DNA of 64,000 nt, from positions 3,100,001 through 3,164,000 of the forward strand of contig NZ_JACHBQ010000001.1 in NCBI RefSeq assembly GCF_014200405.1, in the 5' to 3' direction. Both the position numbers and the translations under genes were made by a program. Below the pieces are notes generated by a model. That model was not told the DNA's origin, ran no database searches, and worked only from the letters and a program-made list of their open reading frames with translations. This stretch comes from Cryobacterium roopkundense (lineage in GTDB: Bacteria; Actinomycetota; Actinomycetes; Actinomycetales; Microbacteriaceae). Positions 10,141 to 18,920 of the stretch are shown piece after piece (position 1 is the stretch's first letter; the number at the start of each line of letters is the position of its first letter).

Positions 10141-10886
10141 GTCCGCTGGACACAGAGACCAAGCGCAAGCTGCGGGAGATGAATGCTGGCGAGTTGCTCG
10201 CGGCGATCGACACCCAAGACGAGACGCTGAGCATCAGTTTGTCGTTTGAAGAGCGGGTCCGGTTGGTCGTCGATGACGCCTACTCCGCCTTCACGCACTC
10301 GAAGGTCGCCGGGCTGATCCGGCGGGCGGGGTTGCGTTATCCCAACGCGGATCTCCGCCGCATCGACCTGCTCGACGAGCGGGGCTTGAACCGGCAGCTG
10401 CTGGCCCAGCTCGGGACGTGTTCGTTCGTTGCCCGGCAGCAGAACGTTGTGTTTCAGGGGTTCACCGGATCGGGGAAGTCGTATTTGGGCTGCGCGATCG
10501 CCAAACGCGCTTGCGAGCATCGCATCCGCGCTCATTACGTCCGCATGCCCGACCTCGAGGAAGCCTGGGTGGCCGCCCAAGACACCACCGGCGGCAGCGG
10601 GAAGTTCTTGCGCAAATATGCTTCCTTCACCCTGCTCGTCATTGATGAATGGTTGCTTGACCGCCCGACGGAATCGATGCGCGGCATGCTGCTTGAGCTG
10701 ATGGAACGTCGCTATGGCGAGAGCTCGACGGTGTTCTGCACCCAGTATCAGCAGAAGGACTGGCACCAGCGACTCGGCTCCGGGGTTCACGCCGACGCGA
10801 TCATGGACCGCATCATCCACAACACTGTCTGGGTCGAGACCGGCACCTACAACATGAGAGAGCAAGCGGCCCTCACCAGCGCCTAA
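10137..10886 (+). CDS. istB: IS21-family helper ATPase IstB
   Basis: AAA+ ATPase that assists IstA in target choice, 249 residues, normal for the family. The Walker A loop is GFTGSGKSYL after NVVFQ, and the Walker B-like segment is FTLLVIDEW. The region YGESSTVFCTQYQQKDWH matches the conserved IstB segment usually read as STIVTSQxPxxxWH. The gene starts inside the istA stop (ATGA). A hairpin follows 12 bases after the stop. Confidence 0.95.
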   Translation: MSPLDTETKRKLREMNAGELLAAIDTQDETLSISLSFEERVRLVVDDAYSAFTHSKVAGLIRRAGLRYPNADLRRIDLLDERGLNRQLLAQLGTCSFVARQQNVVFQGFTGSGKSYLGCAIAKRACEHRIRAHYVRMPDLEEAWVAAQDTTGGSGKFLRKYASFTLLVIDEWLLDRPTESMRGMLLELMERRYGESSTVFCTQYQQKDWHQRLGSGVHADAIMDRIIHNTVWVETGTYNMREQAALTSA

Positions 10887-10898
10887 CGAACCGGCGAA

Positions 10899-10937
10899 GA
10901 GAGCCAGTGGCTCCCAGCCGGACCACCACTGGCTCTC
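10899..10937 (+). terminator. Hairpin after istB
   Basis: GAGAGCCAGTGG (10899-10910) pairs perfectly with CCACTGGCTCTC (10926-10937) around a 15-base loop, followed by TTC. A 12-bp stem just after istB is a plausible terminator. It also resembles the element's AGAGCCAC end repeats, so it may have a role in transposition. Confidence 0.5.
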
Positions 10938-10999
10938 TTCCGCACGAACGGTGGCTCTGAACCGCACGATCGGGTGGCTCTCAAGGCATCAAATACTCA

Positions 11000-11003
11000 C
11001 ACG
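11000..11003. repeat. 4-bp target-site duplication, right copy
   Basis: CACG immediately after the IS21-type right end, matching 8425-8428. Confidence 0.85.
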
Positions 11004-11233
11004 AGCATCGCCATTCCGGGATCGGCCTCAACACGCCAGCAGACGTTCATTACGGCCTCGCCGAGGCGAAGGCCATCGAACGGGCAGCGACGCTGGACGC
11101 GGCACGCGCACGCTTCCCAGAGCGATTCAGCACCAACAAGGCGCCGCAGATCCTGTCCATTCCCAAGACGGCATGGATCAATAAACCAGCCCCCAAACCT
11201 ATCGAGAATGAAGGGCTCGAACTAGCCGCCTAA
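11004..11233 (+). pseudogene. IS3-type transposase OrfB, 3' part
   Basis: C-terminal about 76 codons of the outer element's integrase. They read EHRHSGIGLNTPADVHYG, the classical IS3-family end region, and finish with TAA at 11231-11233. It continues in frame from 8428 once the nested element and one CACG copy are removed. The inverted repeat of the outer element follows within 30 bases. Confidence 0.9.
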
Positions 11234-11261
11234 ACTCCCACTGGCCTCATCCACCTTGACA

Positions 11262-12094
11262 AATTCCGGTTCGCCTATTTCGGCACACCCGAATCCGCGC
11301 CGGTGATGATAGTGACGTTGCTTCTTCTGCAATCGTGGGTTCCCGTGTCATCGGTTTATTTCGGCATGAACGGACCCAGCTGGTCGCTCGCGTGCGAGGC
11401 ATTCTTCTACGCGGTGTTCCCTTTTCTCGTCCCCCGAGTCAAGCGGATGACCGTCGCCAGCACGGTCAAGTTCATGGCAGTGATTTATGTTGCAGCGGTC
11501 CTGCTCGCAGTCGTTTTACACGTCCTACTCCGAGACGGCCCGACTGTCGGGATTCTCTATGTAAACCCGCTCTATCGACTCTGGGAATTCGCGATCGGGA
11601 TCTGTCTCGCCCATGCAGTCTCGAAAGGGTGGAGGCCACGAATTTCCATGCGTTGGGCAGTGTTGGGCGTTCTCGTTGCATTCGCAGCCGTAAATGCCCT
11701 CAGTACGGCTATTACTCTGCACGTCGGTCCATTTGCTCGCCTCCCCATGAGCGTGCTGCCTAACGACCTCGCGTCACTCGTGATGGTCCCGTTCTTTGCA
11801 CTTCTGATTGCCGCTGCGGCACGGCGGGAGCTGGATGGCCATGTCACCTTTTTCATGCGTCCTTGGCTCGTGACTTTGGGCAAGTGGTCATTTGCCCTCT
11901 ACCTGACACATGCCTTCCTTCTCGCGGCGGCTGCGAGAATCTTGCCCGACACTCTCAACGAGGCCCTTCGGTACGGCATAACCGGCGCTGTCGTGATCAT
12001 GGCGATCGGCTTCTCCGGCTTGGTCTATCAGTGGGTCGAAATGCCGTTGGAACGGCGCCTGAGGGCACGACAGTTCCCGGCGAGGGTGGATTGA
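11262..12094 (+). pseudogene. Acyltransferase-3 gene, 3' fragment after IS insertion
   Basis: The remaining part of the acyltransferase begun at 6799. In the frame ending at 12094 it reads LLLLQSWVPVSSVYFGMNGPSWSLACEAFFYAVFP, the conserved central block of OafA-type proteins, followed by seven or so membrane helices. It closes with the FALYLTHAFLL and VYQWVEMPLERRLR blocks usual for the family. An internal GTG at 11303 could start a truncated product of 263 residues, but that would lack the N-terminal catalytic histidine region. Confidence 0.88.
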
Positions 12095-12126
12095 ACCAGG
12101 AGCGAAATGTTCAGGACGTGATTCGA

Positions 12127-13167
12127 TCACACGACGGCCGGCACCCGGGCCTCACGCCCCTTGGATGAACGCTTTCGAAGCCTCAGGACGAAGAGGCCGT
12201 CAATAAGAGTGAACTTGCGCATGCGGCAGACGATAGCGCTGACGACCAAGGACACAACCAGAGACAAGACCAGAACGGCGAGAGGATAGCCGGGGACCGC
12301 TTGCCGAGCGACGGTCGTGAAGATGAGTAGGACTGGCATATGCACAATGTAGAAGGTGAGCGAATCCCGGCCAATCGACTTCAGAGCCCTGCAACCGCCG
12401 GGGAGATCAAATCGGGACGCGATGGCGCAGACGGAGACGATTCCCAGCAGGACAACGAGACTGTACTGAGGTTGGTAGCTCGCTACTCCCGGCAGGATCG
12501 CAAGCGCAACGAGGGCTGAAGCGGCGACAGCGGTGGTAGTTCCTAGAACGAGCGGACTCTGAATCATCTTGGTCCAGGCATTCGTGTACACCGCGGACGA
12601 GACTCCGAGGGAGAAGAACAGCGCCAGAGTCGTGAACTCTTGCCAGGCACTGCCGAAAGCAACAACCGAGGCAGCGGCAGCCAGCAGGACGGGCACATAC
12701 GCGGGCAAGGATCGCATCAGTAACGCAAGAATGAAGTAGATGAAGAGGTACGCGAGGAACCACAGGTGTTCTATGGGGCTGTAGAAGATTCTCCCGAAGA
12801 GCCCCCACCCGAATCCGCTTCCTCCCGCAGCAGTCATCAGGTACAGGAGCAGGATGAAGATCAAAGACCACACAAAATAGGGCCACAAGACGGCTTTCAC
12901 CTTGCCCGCCACGAAGCGCTGTGCACCCTTCGTCAGGGCGCGCGGTACCAGCATTCCGGACAGGAAGACCATGAGGGGCATCCGGAGCGGGCCTGTGATG
13001 GACAGGAAGAATTCAACCGCCGGCGGAGGCACCACCCCGGTGTCATGGAAACTGGACGCGAGCGCGTGACCCGTCGCAACGAGGATGATGGACAATCCTC
13101 GAAGGGCGTCCATCCATTCCATTCGTGGCCGAGCCGGCGATCGGTCAGTATTCGGCGAAGCAATCAT
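12127..13167 (-). CDS. Acyltransferase family membrane protein (fucose 4-O-acetylase-like)
   Basis: Integral membrane acyltransferase of 346 residues, expected to transfer acetyl groups to a sugar of the polymer. The start at 13167 is chosen because AGGGGGT stands just upstream; an upstream ATG at 13239 would overlap the preceding gene. The N-terminus has RMEWMDALRGLSIILVATGHA, which supplies the D-x-L-R-G and G-H blocks of the family. RMPLMVFLSGMLVPRA and, near the end, GRDSLTFYIVHMPVLLIF follow. It is the last gene of the long minus-strand operon, right after the fucosyltransferase, so a fucose acetylase role is plausible. Confidence 0.87.
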   Translation of the reverse strand: MIASPNTDRSPARPRMEWMDALRGLSIILVATGHALASSFHDTGVVPPPAVEFFLSITGPLRMPLMVFLSGMLVPRALTKGAQRFVAGKVKAVLWPYFVWSLIFILLLYLMTAAGGSGFGWGLFGRIFYSPIEHLWFLAYLFIYFILALLMRSLPAYVPVLLAAAASVVAFGSAWQEFTTLALFFSLGVSSAVYTNAWTKMIQSPLVLGTTTAVAASALVALAILPGVASYQPQYSLVVLLGIVSVCAIASRFDLPGGCRALKSIGRDSLTFYIVHMPVLLIFTTVARQAVPGYPLAVLVLSLVVSLVVSAIVCRMRKFTLIDGLFVLRLRKRSSKGREARVPAVV

Positions 13168-13217
13168 CAGACCCCCTGGTAAACAAAACGAACTAGACGA
13201 GCTTCCCGATGCCCTCT

Positions 13218-14030
13218 CTAGCGACTCACGGCCAGCCACCCCTCCATGTCCAGGGGCAGCTTTTGACGAGGAACGAACGGGTCAGGAGCCACGACCGAAT
13301 CGGGAGCGCGGTGGGTGAGGCTGGCGGCCCACCAGGAAAAGGTGCTGCCTGACAGCACCAGGAATTCGTGCTGTGCGAGAGCGGCCAGGTCGCCGGCAGC
13401 CGTGAGTGGCTCTGGGTACTGAGCGGTCGGCAATTCCAGATTGTCTCTGCACCACTGCGGATCGTCGGAGAAGATCGTCACGGGCTCTGACGCTGGGAGG
13501 CGATGGGCCTCTCGAAGTTCACGCACAGCGCGAGCGTAGTAGTCCGGGCCCAAAATGGCGCTGTGGACGACCATGTCCCCCCTCCGAACGTGCACTGCAA
13601 TGCGTGTGGTAGGCAGGTTGTCGCCCACGGTGCGGGCCTCAAAATCTGCTTGTAGCGATCCCAACACCTCGCGCACCATGTGCGGATGCTGCCAGTACCC
13701 GTAATACCACGAGCGCTTCGTCATTTGGAGGGCGCTCGGGAGACCGTGCAACTCGCGTTCGAAACGAACCCGCGCCGGTCCAATGATCTGCCTGACACCT
13801 CGGGCTGCGCGAGGAAAACGACCCCCGGGGAACGGAAGTTTCGAGACGGATTTGAGTGGCTTGCCCAGATTGAAGCCGAATTCCGCCAACCCCAGATAAT
13901 CTGGCCTGCCACGATAAGCCGACAGGTCAAACTGCGTGGGCGTTCCCGTACGCATCTCGAGCCAACGGCCAAATGAATACTGGAACAGCTGATTGCCGAG
14001 TCCGCCGATGAGTCCCACTACGTTGGCCAT
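13218..14030 (-). CDS. Alpha-1,2-fucosyltransferase (GT11 family)
   Basis: Transfers L-fucose from GDP-fucose to a polysaccharide acceptor in the cytoplasm. The 270-residue product carries the family marks in order: GGLGNQLFQY (about residues 9-18), IAVHVRRGDMV (about 145) with the HxRRxD motif, and SGSTFSWWAASL (about 230). Length is normal for bacterial GT11 enzymes. The gene fits the gmd/fcl pair at the left end of the window, which makes the donor. It lies 32 bases downstream of the CgeB-like gene and 50 bases before the acyltransferase gene. Confidence 0.93.
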   Translation of the reverse strand: MANVVGLIGGLGNQLFQYSFGRWLEMRTGTPTQFDLSAYRGRPDYLGLAEFGFNLGKPLKSVSKLPFPGGRFPRAARGVRQIIGPARVRFERELHGLPSALQMTKRSWYYGYWQHPHMVREVLGSLQADFEARTVGDNLPTTRIAVHVRRGDMVVHSAILGPDYYARAVRELREAHRLPASEPVTIFSDDPQWCRDNLELPTAQYPEPLTAAGDLAALAQHEFLVLSGSTFSWWAASLTHRAPDSVVAPDPFVPRQKLPLDMEGWLAVSR

Positions 14031-14062
14031 TTTGTTCTCGTTCCTCTTCTCTGCCGGATTCG

Positions 14063-15151
14063 CTAGTGGGCTGTCAACGTGGCGACGTCAAGTCGACGGG
14101 CTTCGACACCCGCGGCCTCGTCTATCTGCGCACCGCCGGCATTGAGGAGTTCGACCAGCTGTGTGTCAGCGCGAAGGCGAGCATCGACCCACAGCCGGCC
14201 AGCATGAATGGCGGACAACCGCTGATCCTCAGAAGTTCCCGCCAAGGTCTCCTCAGCCACGGCGACAAGGTGTTCTGGCGAGTCGGCGAAACGCAGGAAC
14301 GGAAGGTCATCCGTGAAGTATTCCCGGTATCCAGGGTGGCGCCCGGTGATGTGGATCGAGCCTGCAGCCAAGGAAATCGGCAGCCGGTTCGAGAAATAGT
14401 CCGCCTCATTCGGGTAGTGATCCCAGTTCACGCTGATCCAGGCGGACGAGATGGCCTCCTCCTGCTGCCAGAACGGAACCTTTCCCTGGGCAGAAGGCCC
14501 TTCCCAGCCCGCACCGAAAATGGCAAACCTCGAGCCGAACTTCTCCTGCATCCGCTCGACAAGCTCAAGCCGCTGGCGGGCCCCCGGCAGCGCCCGGAAG
14601 GCGAATCGCGGCGTGCTCCGATTCGCAATCATGACGAAGTCGTAAGGCCGGTCCGCATTAATAGGAAAGTACCCAAAACTGTCCGGATCGTAGCGATGGG
14701 GCGCCCACCGCACATCCTTGGCACCAGCGCGTTCGAGATTGCGGCGAAACTGACCGGACCCCACGGTCATCGCCACATCGGAAGCCTTCGCTGCGGCACG
14801 CGCAGCCGCAGGTAGGCGATGCGTGAACCTGCCGTACGGGTCTCCTTCGTGGTAAACCAGTGTGAAGTCATGCACGCTCCGCAGGAGAGACAACGAGCGC
14901 GCGTCGAGACCGGATCGAACGGGGTGCTGCAACAGCACGATTGTGGGCTTGAACTCCGCAACTCGTGTGCTCAATTCATGAAACGCCGCCGACGGGCCAT
15001 CGCGGAGGTTGCGGAGCTGCAGGCTGCATACGTCCGCGGCCTCGATCACCCCCGCCGCTTCCAGGCGCGCCAGACCCAGCCTGCTCGACCGCTGGGGGTG
15101 TTCTGCACTCTCATTGGGCACCAAGAGAACGCGGGCCAATCGCTGGCTCAT
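14063..15151 (-). CDS. Glycosyltransferase, CgeB / DUF3880-like
   Basis: A 362-residue putative GT-B glycosyltransferase. It has an N-terminal Rossmann-like domain with TIVLLQHPVRSGLDARSL and DFTLVYHEGDPYGRFTH. The C-terminal part has DFVMIANRSTPRF, RFAIFGAGWEG and NRLPISLAAGSIHITGRHPGYREYFTDDLPFLRF, as in CgeB-like spore-coat and maturation glycosyltransferases. The ATG overlaps the stop of the upstream GT4 gene by four bases. The acceptor and donor are not predictable. Confidence 0.75.
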   Translation of the reverse strand: MSQRLARVLLVPNESAEHPQRSSRLGLARLEAAGVIEAADVCSLQLRNLRDGPSAAFHELSTRVAEFKPTIVLLQHPVRSGLDARSLSLLRSVHDFTLVYHEGDPYGRFTHRLPAAARAAAKASDVAMTVGSGQFRRNLERAGAKDVRWAPHRYDPDSFGYFPINADRPYDFVMIANRSTPRFAFRALPGARQRLELVERMQEKFGSRFAIFGAGWEGPSAQGKVPFWQQEEAISSAWISVNWDHYPNEADYFSNRLPISLAAGSIHITGRHPGYREYFTDDLPFLRFADSPEHLVAVAEETLAGTSEDQRLSAIHAGRLWVDARLRADTQLVELLNAGGAQIDEAAGVEARRLDVATLTAH

Positions 15152-16347
15152 CCGGCCACCGTGGATTGTGAGGGCCGACTGTCGGCTGCCGCCGTCTGAG
15201 TAATGCGTGCATACTCGCCGAGGTATTGCTGGGCAATTATCTCCGGCGAATACCGCGCACCCATCAACGTAACTGCCCGGTCGGCTCTGGCTGCAGCGTC
15301 TTCGGGCCTCGTCAAGGTCTGGAGGATTCCCTTCGACAGAGCATCCACAGCACTCACATCAACAAGGATTCCGGCCTCGCCCTCGAAAAGGGTCCACGGG
15401 ACGCCACCCGAGCGCACACCGGCGACGATAGGAAGTTTTGCGCTCATTGCTTCCAGGAGACACATCGGCTGCGCCTCTTCCAGGGATGAGTGGCAGAACA
15501 TCGTCGCTTCTGCATACTGCCGGGCCACTTCCGTGCGGTCCAAGGAACCCAGGAAGGCCACGCCATGCCCCAGGTTTTCTCCCTGCGCCCATACTGCCAA
15601 CGGGCCCCCTGCCTCCAGGCCGTTCCCGACCAAGCGCAATTCGCTCAGCGGAAACTCGACTCGGACCAACTCGAAGGCACGCAGCAGAACCCTGACGTTC
15701 TTACGAGCCGACCCATCCGCGACATCCAGAATGACTGGATGGCCGAGAGCCTCTAGGTCGGGGAGGACTAGCTGCGGGATGGGGTTGGGGATCACCGTGA
15801 TGTGTCGACGAAACCACATCTCCTTTTCCCAACGCTGCGCCAGGTACGGAGCGACCGCGGTCAGGTTCTTGATGGAGATCCGCGCGCGCAGCGCCATGAG
15901 CGTTCGGAAAACTCGATAGCTGTCAGGCATGTGGCGCAGGATGGTGAACGGGGCATCATGAGCGGTGACGAGCAGAGGCTGAGCTCGAGCGTCAATGCAC
16001 GCGAGCGTGAATTCATAGGTCCAGTGGGCGTGGAATACGTCGGCGTCGCACTCACGGAGCGCCTGGGCAAGCGCCCTGCGTTCCACCTTGAAGAAGTCCA
16101 GGGCCCGATTCCTGGCACGCACGCGAAAGGGAACGGCCACGATGGTCAGCATCGGGCCCTGTGCTTTCCAGACCGTCGTCGCGCCCGGAGAGGCCGTGAT
16201 CAACGAAACCCTGTGACCAAGGTCCAACAGCGAGCGAACCAGCCCGTTGACAGGTATTCCTCCCATGCCGGCGGGGAACGACGTTACGGAATCCAGATCT
16301 GCTGCGAACTCGCTGGGGTTGCTTGGTCCAACAATGGCGATGTGCAA
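15148..16347 (-). CDS. Glycosyltransferase family 4
   Basis: A 399-residue retaining GT-B enzyme. The N-terminus MHIAIVGPSNPSEF and the GGIPVNGLVRSLLDLGHRVSLIT segment form the acceptor domain. The C-terminal donor domain has PVILDVADGSARKNVRVLL and the E-x7-E region SSLEEAQPMCLLEAMSAKLPIVAG. It is separated from the upstream GT4 gene by three bases and overlaps the next gene as ATGA, so it is in the middle of the operon. Confidence 0.9.
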   Translation of the reverse strand: MHIAIVGPSNPSEFAADLDSVTSFPAGMGGIPVNGLVRSLLDLGHRVSLITASPGATTVWKAQGPMLTIVAVPFRVRARNRALDFFKVERRALAQALRECDADVFHAHWTYEFTLACIDARAQPLLVTAHDAPFTILRHMPDSYRVFRTLMALRARISIKNLTAVAPYLAQRWEKEMWFRRHITVIPNPIPQLVLPDLEALGHPVILDVADGSARKNVRVLLRAFELVRVEFPLSELRLVGNGLEAGGPLAVWAQGENLGHGVAFLGSLDRTEVARQYAEATMFCHSSLEEAQPMCLLEAMSAKLPIVAGVRSGGVPWTLFEGEAGILVDVSAVDALSKGILQTLTRPEDAAARADRAVTLMGARYSPEIIAQQYLGEYARITQTAAADSRPSQSTVAG

Positions 16348-16350
16348 CTA

Positions 16351-17499
16351 CTACTCCTTCTCATCGCCGGCTGCGCCGACGGATGACGTGACTCGGGCGA
16401 GCTTCGGAGCAGCGGTGCGCCGCAGCGAAGCAATCTTGACTGTGCTGGCTGCTCGGTAGATATCCGCATACTGGCGGGCTCCTCGCGCTGCCGAGAAGTC
16501 GACGGACCCTGCTCCAGCTACCGTGGCACCCACGTTGCCCGACTGGAGTGCATGCATCCATGCACCATCATCTTCCGCCAGGCAGGTTACCCCGGTAAGC
16601 CCTTTCGCCCAGCGCAGGCCAGGCGCATCGGAGACGAAAGCCGGGACACCGGACACCAGGGCTTCCGCCAAGGCCACGGGCATGCCTTCGTTTCGACTGG
16701 GCATGGCGTAGTAGTCGGCCACCTTGAGCGCGTCGTCTGGCGCGTGCGTTCCTCGGCCGACCAGCCGATGCTGAAGATCAAGTGCATTCAGAAGGTCAAT
16801 CTCCTCCTGGCTTGCCCCCGCCTCGTTTCCGAAGTGAATCAGGTGATGATTCGTCGCGGAGATTGCGCGAAGTGCCCGTGAGTGATTCTTGATGTCTGAA
16901 CAATTGCCCACGATGAGGGCCAGAGGCTGTTCGTTCGCCTTCCGACCACTCCGGAGCGATGCGAGTTCACTGTATCGATCGTCTACCCAGTTGTAGATGA
17001 CCTGGGCCGAGCGGCCAAGCGTGCGCTCGTTTGCAGCCACATCGGGAGAGGGCGCGATGAGTGCGAAAACCAGGCGATCAGCGAGAAGCGCCTGCGCGAA
17101 GCGTTTGACCCTCCAGAACCCTGTGGCCATGAACACGTTGTGCACTGTGCGAATGACCTTGCCGCGCGGGCCCAAGGCCAGGCGACAGGCGAGGACGGTT
17201 TGCAGGTAGTTCTTCTCCGTATGAACGTGCACGACGTCGATTTCACGAGCCTTCACCAAGTCACGCAGAGACTTGCGGCTGCGCCGAGACAGGTCGATGT
17301 TGGGCAGCACATGCACGGCGTAGCCCGCCTGACGCAGGTCATCCGCAAAGGGATGCGTTTCTCCCTGGCCCAGGATGCTGTTGATTATGTTCTCGTTCGA
17401 AAAGTGCTTCCCAGTGGAGATGAACATTCGCTCCATCCCGCTCGGCTGCAGAGGCCCCATTATGTGCAGCACGGATAGCTTTTCACCGCGGTCGTTCAT
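16351..17499 (-). CDS. Glycosyltransferase family 4
   Basis: A 382-residue GT-B enzyme. The N-terminal SVLHIMGPLQPSGMERMFI is the usual glycine-containing acceptor-domain start; VVHVHTEKNYLQTVLACRL follows. The donor domain has LALIVGNCSDIKNHSRALRAI and AMPSRNEGMPVALAEALVSGVPAFVSD, which holds the E-x7-E pair. The last 30 residues are rich in Arg and Ala. The start overlaps the stop of the Wzy-like gene (ATGA). Confidence 0.9.
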   Translation of the reverse strand: MNDRGEKLSVLHIMGPLQPSGMERMFISTGKHFSNENIINSILGQGETHPFADDLRQAGYAVHVLPNIDLSRRSRKSLRDLVKAREIDVVHVHTEKNYLQTVLACRLALGPRGKVIRTVHNVFMATGFWRVKRFAQALLADRLVFALIAPSPDVAANERTLGRSAQVIYNWVDDRYSELASLRSGRKANEQPLALIVGNCSDIKNHSRALRAISATNHHLIHFGNEAGASQEEIDLLNALDLQHRLVGRGTHAPDDALKVADYYAMPSRNEGMPVALAEALVSGVPAFVSDAPGLRWAKGLTGVTCLAEDDGAWMHALQSGNVGATVAGAGSVDFSAARGARQYADIYRAASTVKIASLRRTAAPKLARVTSSVGAAGDEKE

Positions 17500-18818
17500 G
17501 CCACCCCTGATCGTGCCGTGTTGAGCAGATTCCGTGCACTGTCCGGGGTGATCAGACCATCAGTCTCACCGGTCCGTGGAACCAAGGCGGAGTAGGCCGC
17601 CCAAATGACAAAGGGCATAGAAATCCATTCCAAACTGTACGGCCACATATAGAGGAGCGTTGCGACCAGGATCGCCAGAGCCGGTGGATCGTTCCGGAGC
17701 TTGAACGACTTGCCGAGCGCGGCCACCATGACTGCGAGGAAGAGGCCTAGGCCGACAAGGCCTGTTCGCAGAAAGACTGTGAGGTACCAATTGTGTGGTG
17801 AGAAGTTCACGTAGCCGGAGCCCTGCACGCGCTCCCACCCATGCCCGAACGGAAAACCAAAGAGCACAGTCTGGAATGAGCGGAATGCATCCTGCGTGAG
17901 AGCCACCCATCCTTGCATGCGGGCGTCGTACGTTCGTGAATCGCCAGCGGAGGTGAAGATGGACGCAAGGATCTGATCAAACGTTCCAAAGGAGGCTAGG
18001 ACGGCCAGAATGAGGGCTGCGCAGGACCCCAAGATCACCAAGTGAAACTTCTCCCGGCGCCTTGCCATCAGAAAATAGGCCAGGGCTCCGACACCGGCCG
18101 CCGCCCACACGGAGCGATGCTGCACAATCACGCAGATGAAGAATGAGGCCCACGCCAGAACACGGTAGAAGCGGTTTCCCGTTTTCCCCGCGGCCGCAAG
18201 CAAGACGAATCCGGACAGGGCCAGAACCAGGGCTTGACCGGAATTGATCGGCCTTCCCGAGATCGCATTGCCAGCGGCGTCGATGGTGCCTTCTGCGCTG
18301 GAGCCAATCCCGTTCACGGCAATCCCATAGCCGGCGACGACAACAAGCCCCACTGCAACGGTTGCTGACAGCAACACCATGTTGCGCCCAAATCGAGCAC
18401 TGAGCGGATCAACGCTGACCAGCCAGGCACCACACGCTGCAATGTAGATCCAGGTTCGCGCCTCATTGACGGCCGGGGCGAGACCGAATTCTTGCGCACC
18501 GCGAAGCAGAGCAAAAACCACAGCGACAAGAATGAAACCCATGGCAAATCTCATCCAGGCGCGCGATCTGGGCTTTCCGTGTTGCCGCGCAGTCACGAAG
18601 TTCAGCACCGCGGCCGCCGCGAAGACCATCGACATGATGTCGAAGAGACCGATCGTCAGCCCTCCAGCGGACAGCGATGGGAGCCCACGGGTGTCTTTCA
18701 TCACGAGAATGGCGCCACCGATGAGAACGAACCCCAGCCCCGGCCAGCGCTTCAGTGCCCACAGCATGTAGGCGATCAGGAGGACTCCCCCGAGGCCTCC
18801 TGCCAGCAGTACGATCAC
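17496..18818 (-). CDS. O-antigen ligase/polymerase-like membrane protein (Wzy, locus 1)
   Basis: Polytopic membrane protein of 440 residues with about eleven or twelve hydrophobic segments, expected to polymerise undecaprenyl-linked repeat units outside the membrane. A large loop precedes FSPHNWYLTVFLRTGLVGLGLFL, the H-N-x-Y...G-L-x-G signature of the Wzy_C / O-antigen ligase family. An acidic-basic loop with DSRTYDARMQGW lies before it. Its position among glycosyltransferases and the flippase at 1998 supports a Wzx/Wzy pathway. A ligase role cannot be excluded. Confidence 0.82.
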   Translation of the reverse strand: MIVLLAGGLGGVLLIAYMLWALKRWPGLGFVLIGGAILVMKDTRGLPSLSAGGLTIGLFDIMSMVFAAAAVLNFVTARQHGKPRSRAWMRFAMGFILVAVVFALLRGAQEFGLAPAVNEARTWIYIAACGAWLVSVDPLSARFGRNMVLLSATVAVGLVVVAGYGIAVNGIGSSAEGTIDAAGNAISGRPINSGQALVLALSGFVLLAAAGKTGNRFYRVLAWASFFICVIVQHRSVWAAAGVGALAYFLMARRREKFHLVILGSCAALILAVLASFGTFDQILASIFTSAGDSRTYDARMQGWVALTQDAFRSFQTVLFGFPFGHGWERVQGSGYVNFSPHNWYLTVFLRTGLVGLGLFLAVMVAALGKSFKLRNDPPALAILVATLLYMWPYSLEWISMPFVIWAAYSALVPRTGETDGLITPDSARNLLNTARSGVA

Positions 18819-18920
18819 AGGGCACCCCCGCAGTCGCTTCGCGTTCGTCGGGGAGTCTTCGTCATGTCGCCGTCACTGTAGAGGGGTCTGAGGGAGGTCA
18901 AATCGTGGATTCTGTTCGCG

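Larger units (their letters stand above)
8429..10999 (+). mobile_element. IS21-type insertion sequence nested in the IS3-type element
   Basis: A 2571-bp element flanked by CACG duplications. The left end begins TGAATATTGG and the right end, reverse complemented, begins TGAGTATTTG, giving imperfect TG...CA termini. Subterminal AGAGCCAC repeats occur at about 8504 and 8526 and, inverted, at about 10951 and 10974, as in IS21-family multiple terminal repeats. It carries istA and istB overlapping as ATGA. Both frames are open, so the element could be active. Confidence 0.9.
7141..11261 (+). mobile_element. IS3-type insertion sequence (carries a nested IS21-type element)
   Basis: The element is bounded by imperfect inverted repeats: TGTCAGGGTTGGGTGAGGCC begins at 7141, and the reverse complement of the right end reads TGTCAAGGTGGATGAGGCC, ending at 11261. 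The repeats continue to a shared AGT. It encodes an HTH OrfA and a DDE-type OrfB in IS3 arrangement. It splits an acyltransferase gene. Left flank ACG and right flank AAT do not match, so no target duplication is visible, and joining the flanks leaves a two-base frame offset; a small flanking deletion or a slightly different end is possible. Confidence 0.88.

Noticed and set aside
7141..11261. Single composite transposon
   Set aside because: The two elements have different ends and one lies inside the transposase gene of the other with its own target duplication, so they are independent insertions.
11303..12094. Functional short acyltransferase starting at GTG 11303
   Set aside because: It lacks the N-terminal helices and catalytic histidine block; best read as the 3' half of the gene broken at 7141.
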